From contig JAFRXK010000014.1 of assembly GCA_017442865.1 (NCBI GenBank), positions 1 through 38,416 on the forward strand: DNA of 38,416 nt, in the 5' to 3' direction. Source of the DNA: Lachnospiraceae bacterium. Lineage in GTDB: Bacteria; Bacillota; Clostridia; Lachnospirales; Lachnospiraceae. A program made the translations under genes and the position numbers. Below, piece after piece: positions 25,511-32,932 of this stretch. The first letter of the stretch is position 1. Each line of letters opens with the position of its first letter. The notes below the pieces were generated by a model. It did no database searches, was not told where the DNA came from, and saw only the letters and a program-made list of their open reading frames with translations.

Positions 25511-26356
25511 TTAAACTGTATCCATAAAGGTCTTCTCAACCTTGTTAAAAATCAGTACACCTATTATAAGTACTGCCAGTGTTGTAAAAGCACTGATAAT
25601 CAGATACTTAACAGGAACCGCTCCTCTTCCCAAAAATGCATATCTGAAGGTCTCTATAATCGGAGCCATTGGATTTAAAAGTATGATATCCTTAAGGAAG
25701 CCCGGAGCCTGGGACACAGGATATACTACAGGAGTTGCATACATCCAAAGCTGCACACAAAAGCTCACCAGTACCGCAAGGTCTCTGTATTTTGTAGTAA
25801 GCGATGATACAATTATACCAAATCCAAGAGCCAGCAGAGCAGCCTCCAATACCAGAAACGGAGTGAGCAGAATATAAATATTCGGCGCAATAGCGCTTCC
25901 GTTCACAATATAAATGACCATAATCACAATAAAAAGCACAAGCTGTATTGCAAAATTTATAAGTCCCGATATTGTCACGGAAACAGGCATAACCAGTCTC
26001 GGAAAATAGACCTTGCCAAATATTCTGGCGTTCCCGGCAAAAGTATTTGATGTCTTTGTAAGACAATTTGCAAAATAAGACCACAATATATTACCGGACA
26101 TATAGAATACGAACTGTGGAATATCATCTGTTGAAATTCCCGCAATAATACCAAATACAACCGTAAATATGCTGGTGCTCATAAGAGGACTTAAAATCAC
26201 CCACAATGGTCCCAGTACAGTCTGCTTATAAAATGTTGTAAAATCTCGTTTTACAAACATAAATATAAGGTCTCTGTATTCCCATATCTCTTTTAAATTA
26301 ATATCCAGAAGGCTTCTCTTGGGTTCAATGACAAGACTCCACTCTTCTTTATCCAT
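25511..26356 (-). CDS. ABC-2 type polysaccharide export permease
   Basis: The membrane subunit of an ABC exporter of the TagG/RfbA/KpsM type, moving lipid-linked polysaccharide or teichoic acid chains. From ATG 26356 (GGAG six bases upstream) it has 281 residues and six hydrophobic helices; family features include IWEYRDLIFMFVKRDFTTFYKQTVLGPLW near residue 25, ARIFGKVYFPRLVMP near 115, SSLTTKYRDLAV near 185 and the end MAPIIETFRYAFLG. The ATPase normally encoded next to it is absent: gltX lies upstream and a helicase downstream. Confidence 0.88.
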   Translation of the reverse strand: MDKEEWSLVIEPKRSLLDINLKEIWEYRDLIFMFVKRDFTTFYKQTVLGPLWVILSPLMSTSIFTVVFGIIAGISTDDIPQFVFYMSGNILWSYFANCLTKTSNTFAGNARIFGKVYFPRLVMPVSVTISGLINFAIQLVLFIVIMVIYIVNGSAIAPNIYILLTPFLVLEAALLALGFGIIVSSLTTKYRDLAVLVSFCVQLWMYATPVVYPVSQAPGFLKDIILLNPMAPIIETFRYAFLGRGAVPVKYLIISAFTTLAVLIIGVLIFNKVEKTFMDTV

Positions 26357-26417
26357 AGTAATCTCCATTCCTCCGCCTTTAAGCGGCAAAACAGCGGTAC
26401 TAATCCTGCACTATATC

Positions 26418-27887
26418 CTACTTGTTTACCGCAGCTTCAAGCAATTCAATACCCTTTCTGATACGTTTTAAGGATTCTTCCTTGCCGATAATCTCCATAA
26501 TCTCGGTTGCTCCGGCAGGAGTCATCTGCTTTCCTGATACAGCTGTTCTTACCGGCCAGAGCGCATAACCGTTTTTGCAGCCCTTCTCCTCAACATAGTC
26601 TGTCAGAAGCTTGTATATTGCATCATTTGAATAATCTTCATGTGCTTCAAATCTAGGCAGAAGCTCCTTTAATACCTCCAACGAAGATTCCTCTGTTGTC
26701 TTCATCTTCTTATGTGTATACATAGCGGTATCATACTCAGGAAGCTCATTGAAGAAATCAACCAATCCCTCAATATCAGGGAATACTTCTATTCTTGTCT
26801 TTACCATAGCGGCAATCTTCTTAATGTCCAGATCCTTAGTGATGTATTTCTTAAGGTATGGCTCTGCCATCTCGTAGAATCTGTCAAAATCCATAGCCTT
26901 GATATACTCGCCGTTCATCCACTTGAGCTTATTTATATCAAATACTGCCGGCGACTTGCTCATATGATGATAATCAAACGCCTCAACAAGCTCCTCAAGC
27001 GAGAATATCTCTCTGTTGTCCTCTGGCGACCAGCCAAGCAGCGCAACGTAATTTACAATAGCCTCTGATAAAAAGCCCTGCTCAAGCAGATCCTCGTATG
27101 ATGAATGACCGCTTCTCTTGCTTAATTTTTTATGATTCTCATCTGTAATCAGCGGACAATGCACGTAAACCGGCTCCTCCCAGCCAAACGCCTGATAAAG
27201 TCTTGTGTATCTCGGTGATGATGAAAGGTACTCGTTGCCTCTTACAACATGGCTTATCTGCATCAGATGGTCATCCACAACATTTGCAAAATTGTATGTA
27301 GGATATCCGTCAGATTTAATAAGTATCATGTCGCTGAGCTCTGCATTATCTACTGTAATATCTCCGTAAATATCATCATGGAAGGTTGTTGTGCCCTCTG
27401 TCGGATTGTTCTGTCTGATTACAAAAGGTTTGCCTGCAGCAAGATTTGCCTCAACCTCTTCCTTTGAAAGGTGAAGACAGTGCTTGTCATACATAAGTAT
27501 CTCCTTGCCGTCCGAACCCACAGTCGTATGCATACTTTCAAGACGCTCCTTATCGCAGAAGCAGTAATATGCCTCTCCCTTTTCAATAAGCTGCTTGGCA
27601 TATTCCATATATAAGCCGCATTTGCAGCGCTCACTCTGCACATATGGACCAAATCCGCCGTCCTTGTCAGGACCCTCATCATGCTTAAGCCCTGTCTTCT
27701 CAAGTGTTCTGTAAATGATTCCGAGTGCCTCGTCAACGAACCTCTCCTGATCGGTATCCTCTATTCTTAAAAGGAAATCTCCTCCTTCGTGCTTTGCAAT
27801 AAGATATGCATAAAGTGCCGTACGAAGGTTACCTACATGCATTCTTCCTGTTGGACTTGGCGCAAATCTTGTTCTTATCTTACTCAT
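26418..27887 (-). CDS. gltX: Glutamyl-tRNA synthetase
   Basis: A class I aminoacyl-tRNA synthetase charging tRNA-Glu. The 489 residues contain the HIGH-type motif [18 protein letters not shown], the RIEDTDQER segment and the KMSKS-type motif KKLSKRSG, followed by the helical anticodon-binding domain. Cysteines CKC, CFC and CLH in the insertion resemble the zinc-site region. ATG 27887 has AGAGG eight bases upstream; GTG 27893 is an unlikely alternative. Whether it is discriminating cannot be told by eye. It has its own strong promoter and no T-box was seen in its leader. Confidence 0.96.
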   Translation of the reverse strand: MSKIRTRFAPSPTGRMHVGNLRTALYAYLIAKHEGGDFLLRIEDTDQERFVDEALGIIYRTLEKTGLKHDEGPDKDGGFGPYVQSERCKCGLYMEYAKQLIEKGEAYYCFCDKERLESMHTTVGSDGKEILMYDKHCLHLSKEEVEANLAAGKPFVIRQNNPTEGTTTFHDDIYGDITVDNAELSDMILIKSDGYPTYNFANVVDDHLMQISHVVRGNEYLSSSPRYTRLYQAFGWEEPVYVHCPLITDENHKKLSKRSGHSSYEDLLEQGFLSEAIVNYVALLGWSPEDNREIFSLEELVEAFDYHHMSKSPAVFDINKLKWMNGEYIKAMDFDRFYEMAEPYLKKYITKDLDIKKIAAMVKTRIEVFPDIEGLVDFFNELPEYDTAMYTHKKMKTTEESSLEVLKELLPRFEAHEDYSNDAIYKLLTDYVEEKGCKNGYALWPVRTAVSGKQMTPAGATEIMEIIGKEESLKRIRKGIELLEAAVNK

Positions 27888-27985
27888 AACCACACCTCTG
27901 TATTTTTAATATTATGTCTTGTACAAAATGTATCGACTCTGTGATACCTTAAGGCACACCTTTTGCGCCCCGGCATCCTCTCATT

Positions 27986-28014
27986 ATTCTATATTACATA
28001 ATTTGCACTGTCAA
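27986..28014 (-). promoter_or_regulatory. Promoter of gltX
   Basis: Minus strand consensus TTGACA (28009-28014), 17-base spacer, TAGAAT (27986-27991). Confidence 0.8.
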
Positions 28015-28129
28015 CACTCATAACCCTCTGTATCTTAATTTTCTGCTTTTCAATGCATTTACGCATGCCAATCCGGTTACAAAAATTATCTCTAATCCGT
28101 CATTTGTGACAGGACAGCACATAAGCTGC

Positions 28130-29563
28130 TTAACTCTGCTTAACTCTGTCATGTCTTATGGAATGCTGTATTCTTGTACGGAACAGCCGCCTTTTTATCT
28201 CCTTTAAATCAAATGGTATGAGCGGGTAAATGTAGCTCTTTCCCGCAATTGTTTTGTTGGTCACTATCGCAAGAATACTTATGATAAAGCCGGCAATAAG
28301 CCCCCAGCCTCCGAACAGTGCCACTAAAATAAGCATCATAATCCTTACGAATTTTAATGCATAGCTTAGTTCAAAGCTCGGCTGTGTATAATTTGACAGG
28401 GCAACAAACGCCATATAAAGCATCGACGGCGAATTGAACCATCCCGACTCAACCGTAAACTCACCAACCACCAGACCTGCAATAATACTCAGCGGCGTAT
28501 TTAGCATGCTGGGCGTATCAAGCGCTGCAAGCTTAAGACCGTCTATGGCAAACTCAAGTATAAGCAGCTGCCAGATAATCGGTATGTTAATGTCATCATG
28601 AATTATAATAAACGAAAATGACTCAGGCAAAAGGTCAGGTCTTTGCACAAAAAACAGCCATACAGGCGTAAGATACATTGCCGCAATTGATATAATCACC
28701 CTCGACAGCCGAAGATATGTGCCTGTCACCGGTGGAAAATAGTAATCGTCCGCCTCCTCTATAATATCAAATATTGATGACGGCAGAATCATCGCAGACG
28801 GCGAGCTGTCAACCATAATAATAACATTGCCCTCCAAAAGATGCGCCGCCGTAGTGTCAGGACGTTCGGAATACTTAAACTTTGGAAACGGGTTGTACCA
28901 TTTGTGCGGAAATATACACTCTGCAAGACTCTCCTGATTCATAACAAGCGCATCAACCTCCACCGACACTATCCTCTCCCTGATTCTGTCAAGCAGCTCC
29001 TTATCAACCCTGCCCTTGTAATAGCATATTGCGACATCAGTCTTTGAACTGCTGCCCACCTGGTACATCTCCATGCGCAGATTCTCATCCCTGATTCTTC
29101 TGCGGATAAGCGCCGTATTCTGAACAAGCGTCTCAACAAAACCATCCCTTGACCCCCTTAGCACCTTCTCCTTTTCAGGCTCTCCGACGCCCCTCGCCGG
29201 ATACGTCCTGCAGTCCAGTGAAAAGCATGTATCAATGCCATCCACCAGTATACTTGGCATGCCCATCAAAAGATGCGTCACCATATCGTCATCCGTCTTA
29301 ACCACAGTCACATCCGCATAAGGCACCATCGCCTTTAAAAATCCGTCAGTATCAGCCGGAACCTCCCCGGGTTCGACTCTTGCGAAATACTCCAGTATCT
29401 TCTGCAGTATCTCATCCCTCGTAAAACCATTGAGGCAGTATATGCACGCCTTCCTGTCTCCAACAGAAAATCTCTTAAAAATAATATCAAAATTCTTGTC
29501 CGTGTCGAGTCTGGCATCCAAATGTCCTATATTATACTCAATATTATCCGATATATTCTGCAT
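28130..29563 (-). CDS. Spore germination protein, GerA family (SpoVAF-like)
   Basis: A GerA-type membrane protein. The 477-residue sequence has a cytoplasmic N-terminal half with the block CRTYPARGVGEPEKEKVL, then RGSRDGFVETLVQNTALI and RRRIRD, characteristic of SpoVAF/GerAA proteins, and a C-terminal half with about five or six membrane helices (about residues 285-450, including DTPSMLNTPLSIIAGLVVGEF). Bacillus SpoVAF has 493 residues. It is associated with the spore SpoVA channel and germination. ATG 29563 has GGAG six bases upstream; TTG at 29575 is an alternative. No spoVA partners are adjacent. A 10-base tandem repeat spans the stop codon (28129-28148). Confidence 0.88.
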   Translation of the reverse strand: MQNISDNIEYNIGHLDARLDTDKNFDIIFKRFSVGDRKACIYCLNGFTRDEILQKILEYFARVEPGEVPADTDGFLKAMVPYADVTVVKTDDDMVTHLLMGMPSILVDGIDTCFSLDCRTYPARGVGEPEKEKVLRGSRDGFVETLVQNTALIRRRIRDENLRMEMYQVGSSSKTDVAICYYKGRVDKELLDRIRERIVSVEVDALVMNQESLAECIFPHKWYNPFPKFKYSERPDTTAAHLLEGNVIIMVDSSPSAMILPSSIFDIIEEADDYYFPPVTGTYLRLSRVIISIAAMYLTPVWLFFVQRPDLLPESFSFIIIHDDINIPIIWQLLILEFAIDGLKLAALDTPSMLNTPLSIIAGLVVGEFTVESGWFNSPSMLYMAFVALSNYTQPSFELSYALKFVRIMMLILVALFGGWGLIAGFIISILAIVTNKTIAGKSYIYPLIPFDLKEIKRRLFRTRIQHSIRHDRVKQS

Positions 29564-29690
29564 AACCCACTCCAATACTGTAATAGCACAAATTTCTTAA
29601 TACAGTATCTCCGATTATGAAAAATATATACCCGGATAATGTCTCCAGACAGTTATTAAATTATTAATTTGGGCAGTACTTTTATATGTT

Positions 29691-29778
29691 TATGATTTGT
29701 ATTTTTGACTTTTATGATTTGTATTTTTGACTTTTATAATTTGTATTTTTTAATGTTATGATTTGTATTTTTTAACAA
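29691..29778. repeat. Four 22-bp AT-rich tandem repeats
   Basis: Units start at 29691, 29713, 29735 and 29757 and read TATGATTTGTATTTTTGACT with small changes in the last two. They lie upstream of spoVAF and downstream of the toxin remnant. No gene is seen in 29564-29818. Confidence 0.9.
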
Positions 29779-29818
29779 TAATTAATTCTTATGATATGCA
29801 TCTATAATTTTACGTGTA

Positions 29819-29938
29819 TTAATTATTACGTTTAAGGATTTTACTCCAGTTGCTTTCATGACGCAAAACCCTTAATATCTGTATCTCTTTTTCTTGTTCA
29901 TCAATTATAATAACGTTATATTGCTTTTCTATTGGCAT
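29819..29938 (-). pseudogene. Truncated ParE/RelE-type toxin (C-terminal part)
   Basis: A 39-codon frame, MPIEKQYNVIIIDEQEKEIQ then ILRVLRHESNWSKIL, matching the last strands and helix of RelE/ParE toxins (ILRVLHxxxDWxxIL). A full toxin has about 90-100 residues; the N-terminal half is missing, and the remaining start overlaps the antitoxin by 23 bases. It probably cannot act as a toxin. Confidence 0.6.
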
Positions 29939-30092
29939 CTTCACTAACCCTCGCTATCCGTTCATTGATTATTTTAAATGCCTCATCTAAAGTATATACC
30001 CTGCCTGCCTCTATATCATCAATTCCTTTTTGCAGTTCACGAAGCAGCCCCTCGTCAACATTCTCATTCGTAGTCCATAATCCGCTTTTCAT
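29916..30092 (-). CDS. Small antitoxin of a decayed type II toxin-antitoxin pair
   Basis: A 58-residue protein with a strong AGGAGGTG ribosome binding site nine bases before ATG. The sequence contains LLRELQKGIDDIEAGRVYTL and DEAFKIINERIARV, the pattern (kGIdDieaGR..tldEaf) of short antitoxins paired with ParE/RelE toxins. It is followed by an overlapping toxin fragment in the correct order. The antitoxin appears intact and has its own promoter. I see no separate DNA-binding domain. Confidence 0.65.
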   Translation of the reverse strand: MKSGLWTTNENVDEGLLRELQKGIDDIEAGRVYTLDEAFKIINERIARVSEDANRKAI

Positions 30093-30133
30093 AACGCATC
30101 ACCTCCTGTAAATCAAGCCGCTTTTATATAACA

Positions 30134-30162
30134 ATACTACCACAGAAGCCTTCAAGTTACAA
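30134..30162 (-). promoter_or_regulatory. Promoter of the antitoxin gene
   Basis: Minus strand TTGTAA (30157-30162), 17-base spacer, TAGTAT (30134-30139). Confidence 0.5.
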
Positions 30163-30470
30163 CAAAATTAATGTCACAATTTGTTACCCCTTTTACCAAT
30201 CTGATACATCTTCATGCAGCTTTATTAACCGCCTTTTCTTAACCATTTATCCAATTATTATCAGTGCACGATAATCCACGCATCAAAATACATAAATAAC
30301 TCATTACTTAGCAACTATAGATAATTTATGTTTTTTAACAATATGCTCACGGCAGGCATCAAAAAACCATATCTTAATTCACTGTTCTCAACCAAAAGGC
30401 TTATCACCATCAAAGCATTAATACAGCAAAACAATGATAGCTTATATGCCTTTATTTTAAATGCAATGCC
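30163..30470. other. AT-rich intergenic stretch
   Basis: No supported gene, RNA or repeat is seen. A 57-codon frame from 30328 has no ribosome binding site and runs into the flavin reductase promoter. Confidence 0.5.
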
Positions 30471-30499
30471 TTGCAATAACAGTCAACTTAAGCTATACT
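30471..30499 (+). promoter_or_regulatory. Promoter of the flavin reductase gene
   Basis: TTGCAA (30471-30476), 17-base spacer, TATACT (30494-30499). Confidence 0.65.
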
Positions 30500-30534
30500 G
30501 AACATAACATTTTGCAGCACTTTCAGCCGCATAA

Positions 30535-30557
30535 GGCGCCCCGGCGCCGGTTTTTTT
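30535..30557 (+). terminator. Terminator-like hairpin in the flavin reductase leader
   Basis: A GC-rich hairpin in AT-rich DNA, GGCGC (30535-30539) pairing with GCGCC around CCCG, followed by GG and seven T. It lies between the promoter and the AGGAGG ribosome binding site (30559-30564) of the next gene, so it could act as an attenuator. Confidence 0.6.
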
Positions 30558-30569
30558 CAGGAGGTATTT

Positions 30570-31076
30570 ATGAGTAAATTTAATTCAATCAACCCGCAGG
30601 ATTTTAATACAAGCGCATTTAAAACAATCGGCACAGACTGGCTTTTAGTCACAGCCGGAACTACAGAAAAATCCAATACAATGACCGCCTCATGGGGAGG
30701 CTTCGGCATTTTATGGGGCAAGCCTGTTGTATATCTTGTCATCCGCCCGCAGCGCTACACCAAAGAATTTGTCGACGCAAATGAACGCTTCAGCGTATCG
30801 GTTCTGCCAAATGATTACCGCAAGGTTCTTTCCTACCTTGGCACAGTCTCCGGGCGTGACGAGAATAAAATTGAAAAATCGGGACTCACGCTTGAATTTG
30901 ATGAAGGCGTGCCTTTCTTTGCAGAGGCAGACACCTATATGATTTGCAGAAAGATGGCGGCGCAGCCTGTAGAGCCTGAGCATTTTATTGACCCTGATAT
31001 TGATTCAAAATGGTACCCTGACAAGGATTATCACACAATGTATATCGCAGAGATTGAAAAGCTTGCTGTGAAATAA
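30570..31076 (+). CDS. Flavin reductase family protein
   Basis: A 168-residue protein with the FMN-binding split-barrel fold of flavin reductases. Typical blocks are the N-terminal WLLVTAGTTEKSNTMTASWGGFGILWGKP, where T/S residues line the FMN phosphate site, VIRPQRYTKEFVDANERFSVSVLP, and SYLGTVSGRDENKIEKSGL. Usually these use NAD(P)H to reduce free FMN or pass electrons to an oxygenase; no partner oxygenase is adjacent. Strong AGGAGG ribosome binding site. Its leader has a promoter and a terminator-like hairpin. Flanked by decayed or accessory DNA. Confidence 0.85.
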   Translation: MSKFNSINPQDFNTSAFKTIGTDWLLVTAGTTEKSNTMTASWGGFGILWGKPVVYLVIRPQRYTKEFVDANERFSVSVLPNDYRKVLSYLGTVSGRDENKIEKSGLTLEFDEGVPFFAEADTYMICRKMAAQPVEPEHFIDPDIDSKWYPDKDYHTMYIAEIEKLAVK

Positions 31077-31087
31077 TATGAATTTTT

Positions 31088-31130
31088 AAAACCCTAAGGC
31101 ATTATATAATTATTATGCTTTAGGGTTTTT
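31088..31130. terminator. Bidirectional intrinsic terminator
   Basis: AAACCCTAAGGCAT pairs with ATGCTTTAGGGTTT followed by T residues; shared by the converging flavin reductase and the minus-strand operon. Confidence 0.85.
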
Positions 31131-31139
31131 ATTACTTGT

Positions 31140-31934
31140 TTATCTCATTATTTTTACTGTTCTATACTTTACTTCATCTCTGAAATATTCAAATGCACTT
31201 TTTATTTTTTGATCTAGTTCGTCAAAAGACTTATACGTAATAATATTTCTATTTTTAATATTAAAAGGCATATCCTCTGGTGAACAACTGGTTATTAATA
31301 TTGTTTTCTTCTTTAATGCGTGTGCTATTCCAAGTTCATAGAACACATTCGGATTTTTACCATCCAAATTTGCAATTATATAATCAGCTTTTATAATACA
31401 CTCAACGATATAACGTAATAAATCCCCTTCAATAACTATATCATCTGATTTTTTTATTGTTAGTCCCAATGATTCTACTGTATCTTTACAATTAGCATAT
31501 ACTTTTACGGCATCTTCATTAAAAGGCATTAACATAAAAACTGTGTTCTTCTCAACAGGAATATTTGATGAAACGCCAAATTGCTGGAGCAAATTATCAT
31601 TTTTCATGGCTCCAGATAACACTAGATGGTTGTTTCTTTCCCAGTGTTCGTAGTCTTTATTAATAGATTTCTGCAATTCAGATATTTTTTCTTCTATATC
31701 TTTGCGATATGCCTCATATTCGATGTTATTAAAGCTATATTCTGATGTATTCAATCTAAACTTTAGCTGAAAAGTAAGAACTGCACTTGTTAAAAACAAA
31801 AGCATAATTACAACAAATCCACTAAACCAATCTATATTATAATTGAACATTAATACAACAGTTAGTAAAATTGCAATTATACTAACAATTCTACTCAAAA
31901 CAAATAGCACCTTTGTTATTTTCTTCTTATTCAT
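31140..31934 (-). CDS. Two-TM protein with C-terminal deoxyribosyltransferase/TIR-like domain
   Basis: A 264-residue protein with two N-terminal membrane helices (about 9-30 and 36-57), a coiled-coil-like linker (about 68-100) and a cytoplasmic Rossmann-like domain (about 128-250). That domain shows VFMLMPFNED near 132, KKSDDIVIEGDLLRYIVECI, ADYIIANLDGKNPNVFYELG with conserved E200, and IAHALKKKTILIT. This is the pattern of nucleoside 2-deoxyribosyltransferase/TIR-like predicted nucleotide-binding domains, in which the equivalent glutamate is catalytic. It overlaps the upstream membrane gene by ATGA. NAD or nucleotide cleavage is an inference, not shown. Confidence 0.65.
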   Translation of the reverse strand: MNKKKITKVLFVLSRIVSIIAILLTVVLMFNYNIDWFSGFVVIMLLFLTSAVLTFQLKFRLNTSEYSFNNIEYEAYRKDIEEKISELQKSINKDYEHWERNNHLVLSGAMKNDNLLQQFGVSSNIPVEKNTVFMLMPFNEDAVKVYANCKDTVESLGLTIKKSDDIVIEGDLLRYIVECIIKADYIIANLDGKNPNVFYELGIAHALKKKTILITSCSPEDMPFNIKNRNIITYKSFDELDQKIKSAFEYFRDEVKYRTVKIMR

Positions 31935-32371
31935 ATATTTACACTCCCCTCGCCAATAACCGCATATAAAGATACTCCAAATGAAATGATAGCGAATAAA
32001 TAGCTTAATACAATTAAAAAAATATGCCTTGCCCTTAAATCACCTAATTTATCTTGCAATGCAGCAGTAATTGCTGCCGAAACAAAAAGCAAAAGTAAAA
32101 TTCCAACAAACTTTATTAACAATGCTTTTGCACTAATTATATTCATTGTTATCAAAAAGCCTAATGCCAGTGTGATAATTTCACATGGTAATTCTATTAA
32201 TGCCTCTTTATAATCAAGTGCACAAGTTTTTCTATTAACAAAAAACTTTATAAAAATAATCAATATTGTAATCAATACCGGTAACATATAATCTTCATTC
32301 CGAAATGTATGGAATATTTCTTCAATATGTTTAACCATGCCATCAATATTTATAGATTTCATGTACATCAT
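31931..32371 (-). CDS. Four-helix membrane protein of unknown function
   Basis: A 146-residue protein with four hydrophobic segments (about residues 28-46, 57-78, 83-104 and 115-140) and a short polar N terminus. No family is recognised. It is the first gene of a two-gene operon; its TGA overlaps the start codon of the next gene as ATGA, so both products are probably made in a fixed ratio. Ribosome binding site GGAG, 11 bases from ATG 32371. The base composition is more AT-rich than the flanking housekeeping genes. Its promoter overlaps operator-like repeats next to a divergent XRE regulator. Confidence 0.65.
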   Translation of the reverse strand: MMYMKSINIDGMVKHIEEIFHTFRNEDYMLPVLITILIIFIKFFVNRKTCALDYKEALIELPCEIITLALGFLITMNIISAKALLIKFVGILLLLFVSAAITAALQDKLGDLRARHIFLIVLSYLFAIISFGVSLYAVIGEGSVNI

Positions 32372-32409
32372 ATGAATTAAATCTCCGTTTCTTCAGTATA
32401 GTAATTTTT

Positions 32410-32474
32410 ATAATAACACAATCAGCGTTAATTTGCAACTCTTATTGTGTTATTATTAAACACCTATTGTGTAT
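32410..32474. promoter_or_regulatory. Operator-promoter region of the membrane/TIR-like operon
   Basis: Minus-strand promoter: TTGCAA (32433-32438), 17-base spacer, TATTAT (32410-32415). Inverted boxes ATAACACAAT (32413-32422) and ATTGTGTTAT (32444-32453) bracket it, the first overlapping the -10. A third box ATTGTGTAT (32466-32474) lies 22 bases further, towards the XRE gene. Likely sites for that regulator. Confidence 0.6.
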
Positions 32475-32510
32475 TACTCAACTATACAATTAGTGTAGGA
32501 GGATAACACT

Positions 32511-32804
32511 ATGATTAACGATTTACCAAAAAAATTAAAGGAATTACGTTTGAAATATCGATTAACACAAAAAGAAGTGGCATTGCAACTAGATATATCT
32601 CCTTCTATCGTATCAAGTTACGAAACTGGTGAAAGAACTCCAAGCACAGAAGTATTATTAGCATTGTCATATTTATATAAATGCAGTACTGATTATCTCT
32701 TAGGAAAAGAAACTATTGATACAGCGGCAATGTTAGATGTTTCCGGCTTAACACCAAATCAGATTCATGCACTTATAGAATTAATCAATTCTATGAAGCC
32801 ATAA
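32511..32804 (+). CDS. XRE/Cro-type helix-turn-helix regulator
   Basis: A 97-residue protein. An HTH_3 domain occupies residues 6-62: LKELRLKYRLTQKEVALQLDISPSIVSSYETGERTPSTEVLLALSYLYKCSTDYLLG, read here as its successive helices, and a short C-terminal helix (LTPNQIHALIELINSM) may dimerise. Ribosome binding site AGGAGGATAACACT. It is transcribed divergently from the membrane/TIR-like operon and shares with it an intergenic region with repeated ATTGTGT boxes, so it is most likely its repressor and autoregulator. It ends at a strong bidirectional terminator. Confidence 0.88.
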   Translation: MINDLPKKLKELRLKYRLTQKEVALQLDISPSIVSSYETGERTPSTEVLLALSYLYKCSTDYLLGKETIDTAAMLDVSGLTPNQIHALIELINSMKP

Positions 32805-32820
32805 TAATCAAAAGTCCTGA

Positions 32821-32886
32821 AAAAACAAAGAGTGGGCATAATATTTGTTTTTATAAGCAAGTATTATGCCCACTCCTTGTTTTTTT
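32821..32886. terminator. Long bidirectional terminator
   Basis: A stem of more than 20 pairs built around AGTGGGCATAAT and ATTATGCCCACT, with A- and T-rich flanks giving T runs in both directions. It separates the XRE gene from the ABC/methyltransferase operon. Confidence 0.9.
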
Positions 32887-32932
32887 GGAATTAATAATTT
32901 TCAACAATCACTTGCTGATTGCCATGCTTTTC

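Noticed and set aside
27900..28127. Possible T-box or riboswitch in the gltX leader
   Set aside because: No T-box sequence, specifier loop or terminator pair seen; a simple promoter explains the gap.
28129..28148. 10-base tandem repeat across the spoVAF stop codon
   Set aside because: Real but too short to count as another case of gene-end duplication.
29691..29778. CRISPR-like array
   Set aside because: Units are contiguous 22-bp repeats with no unique spacers and no cas genes.
30328..30501. 57-codon frame on the plus strand
   Set aside because: No ribosome binding site, composition unlike the neighbours, and it overlaps the flavin reductase promoter.
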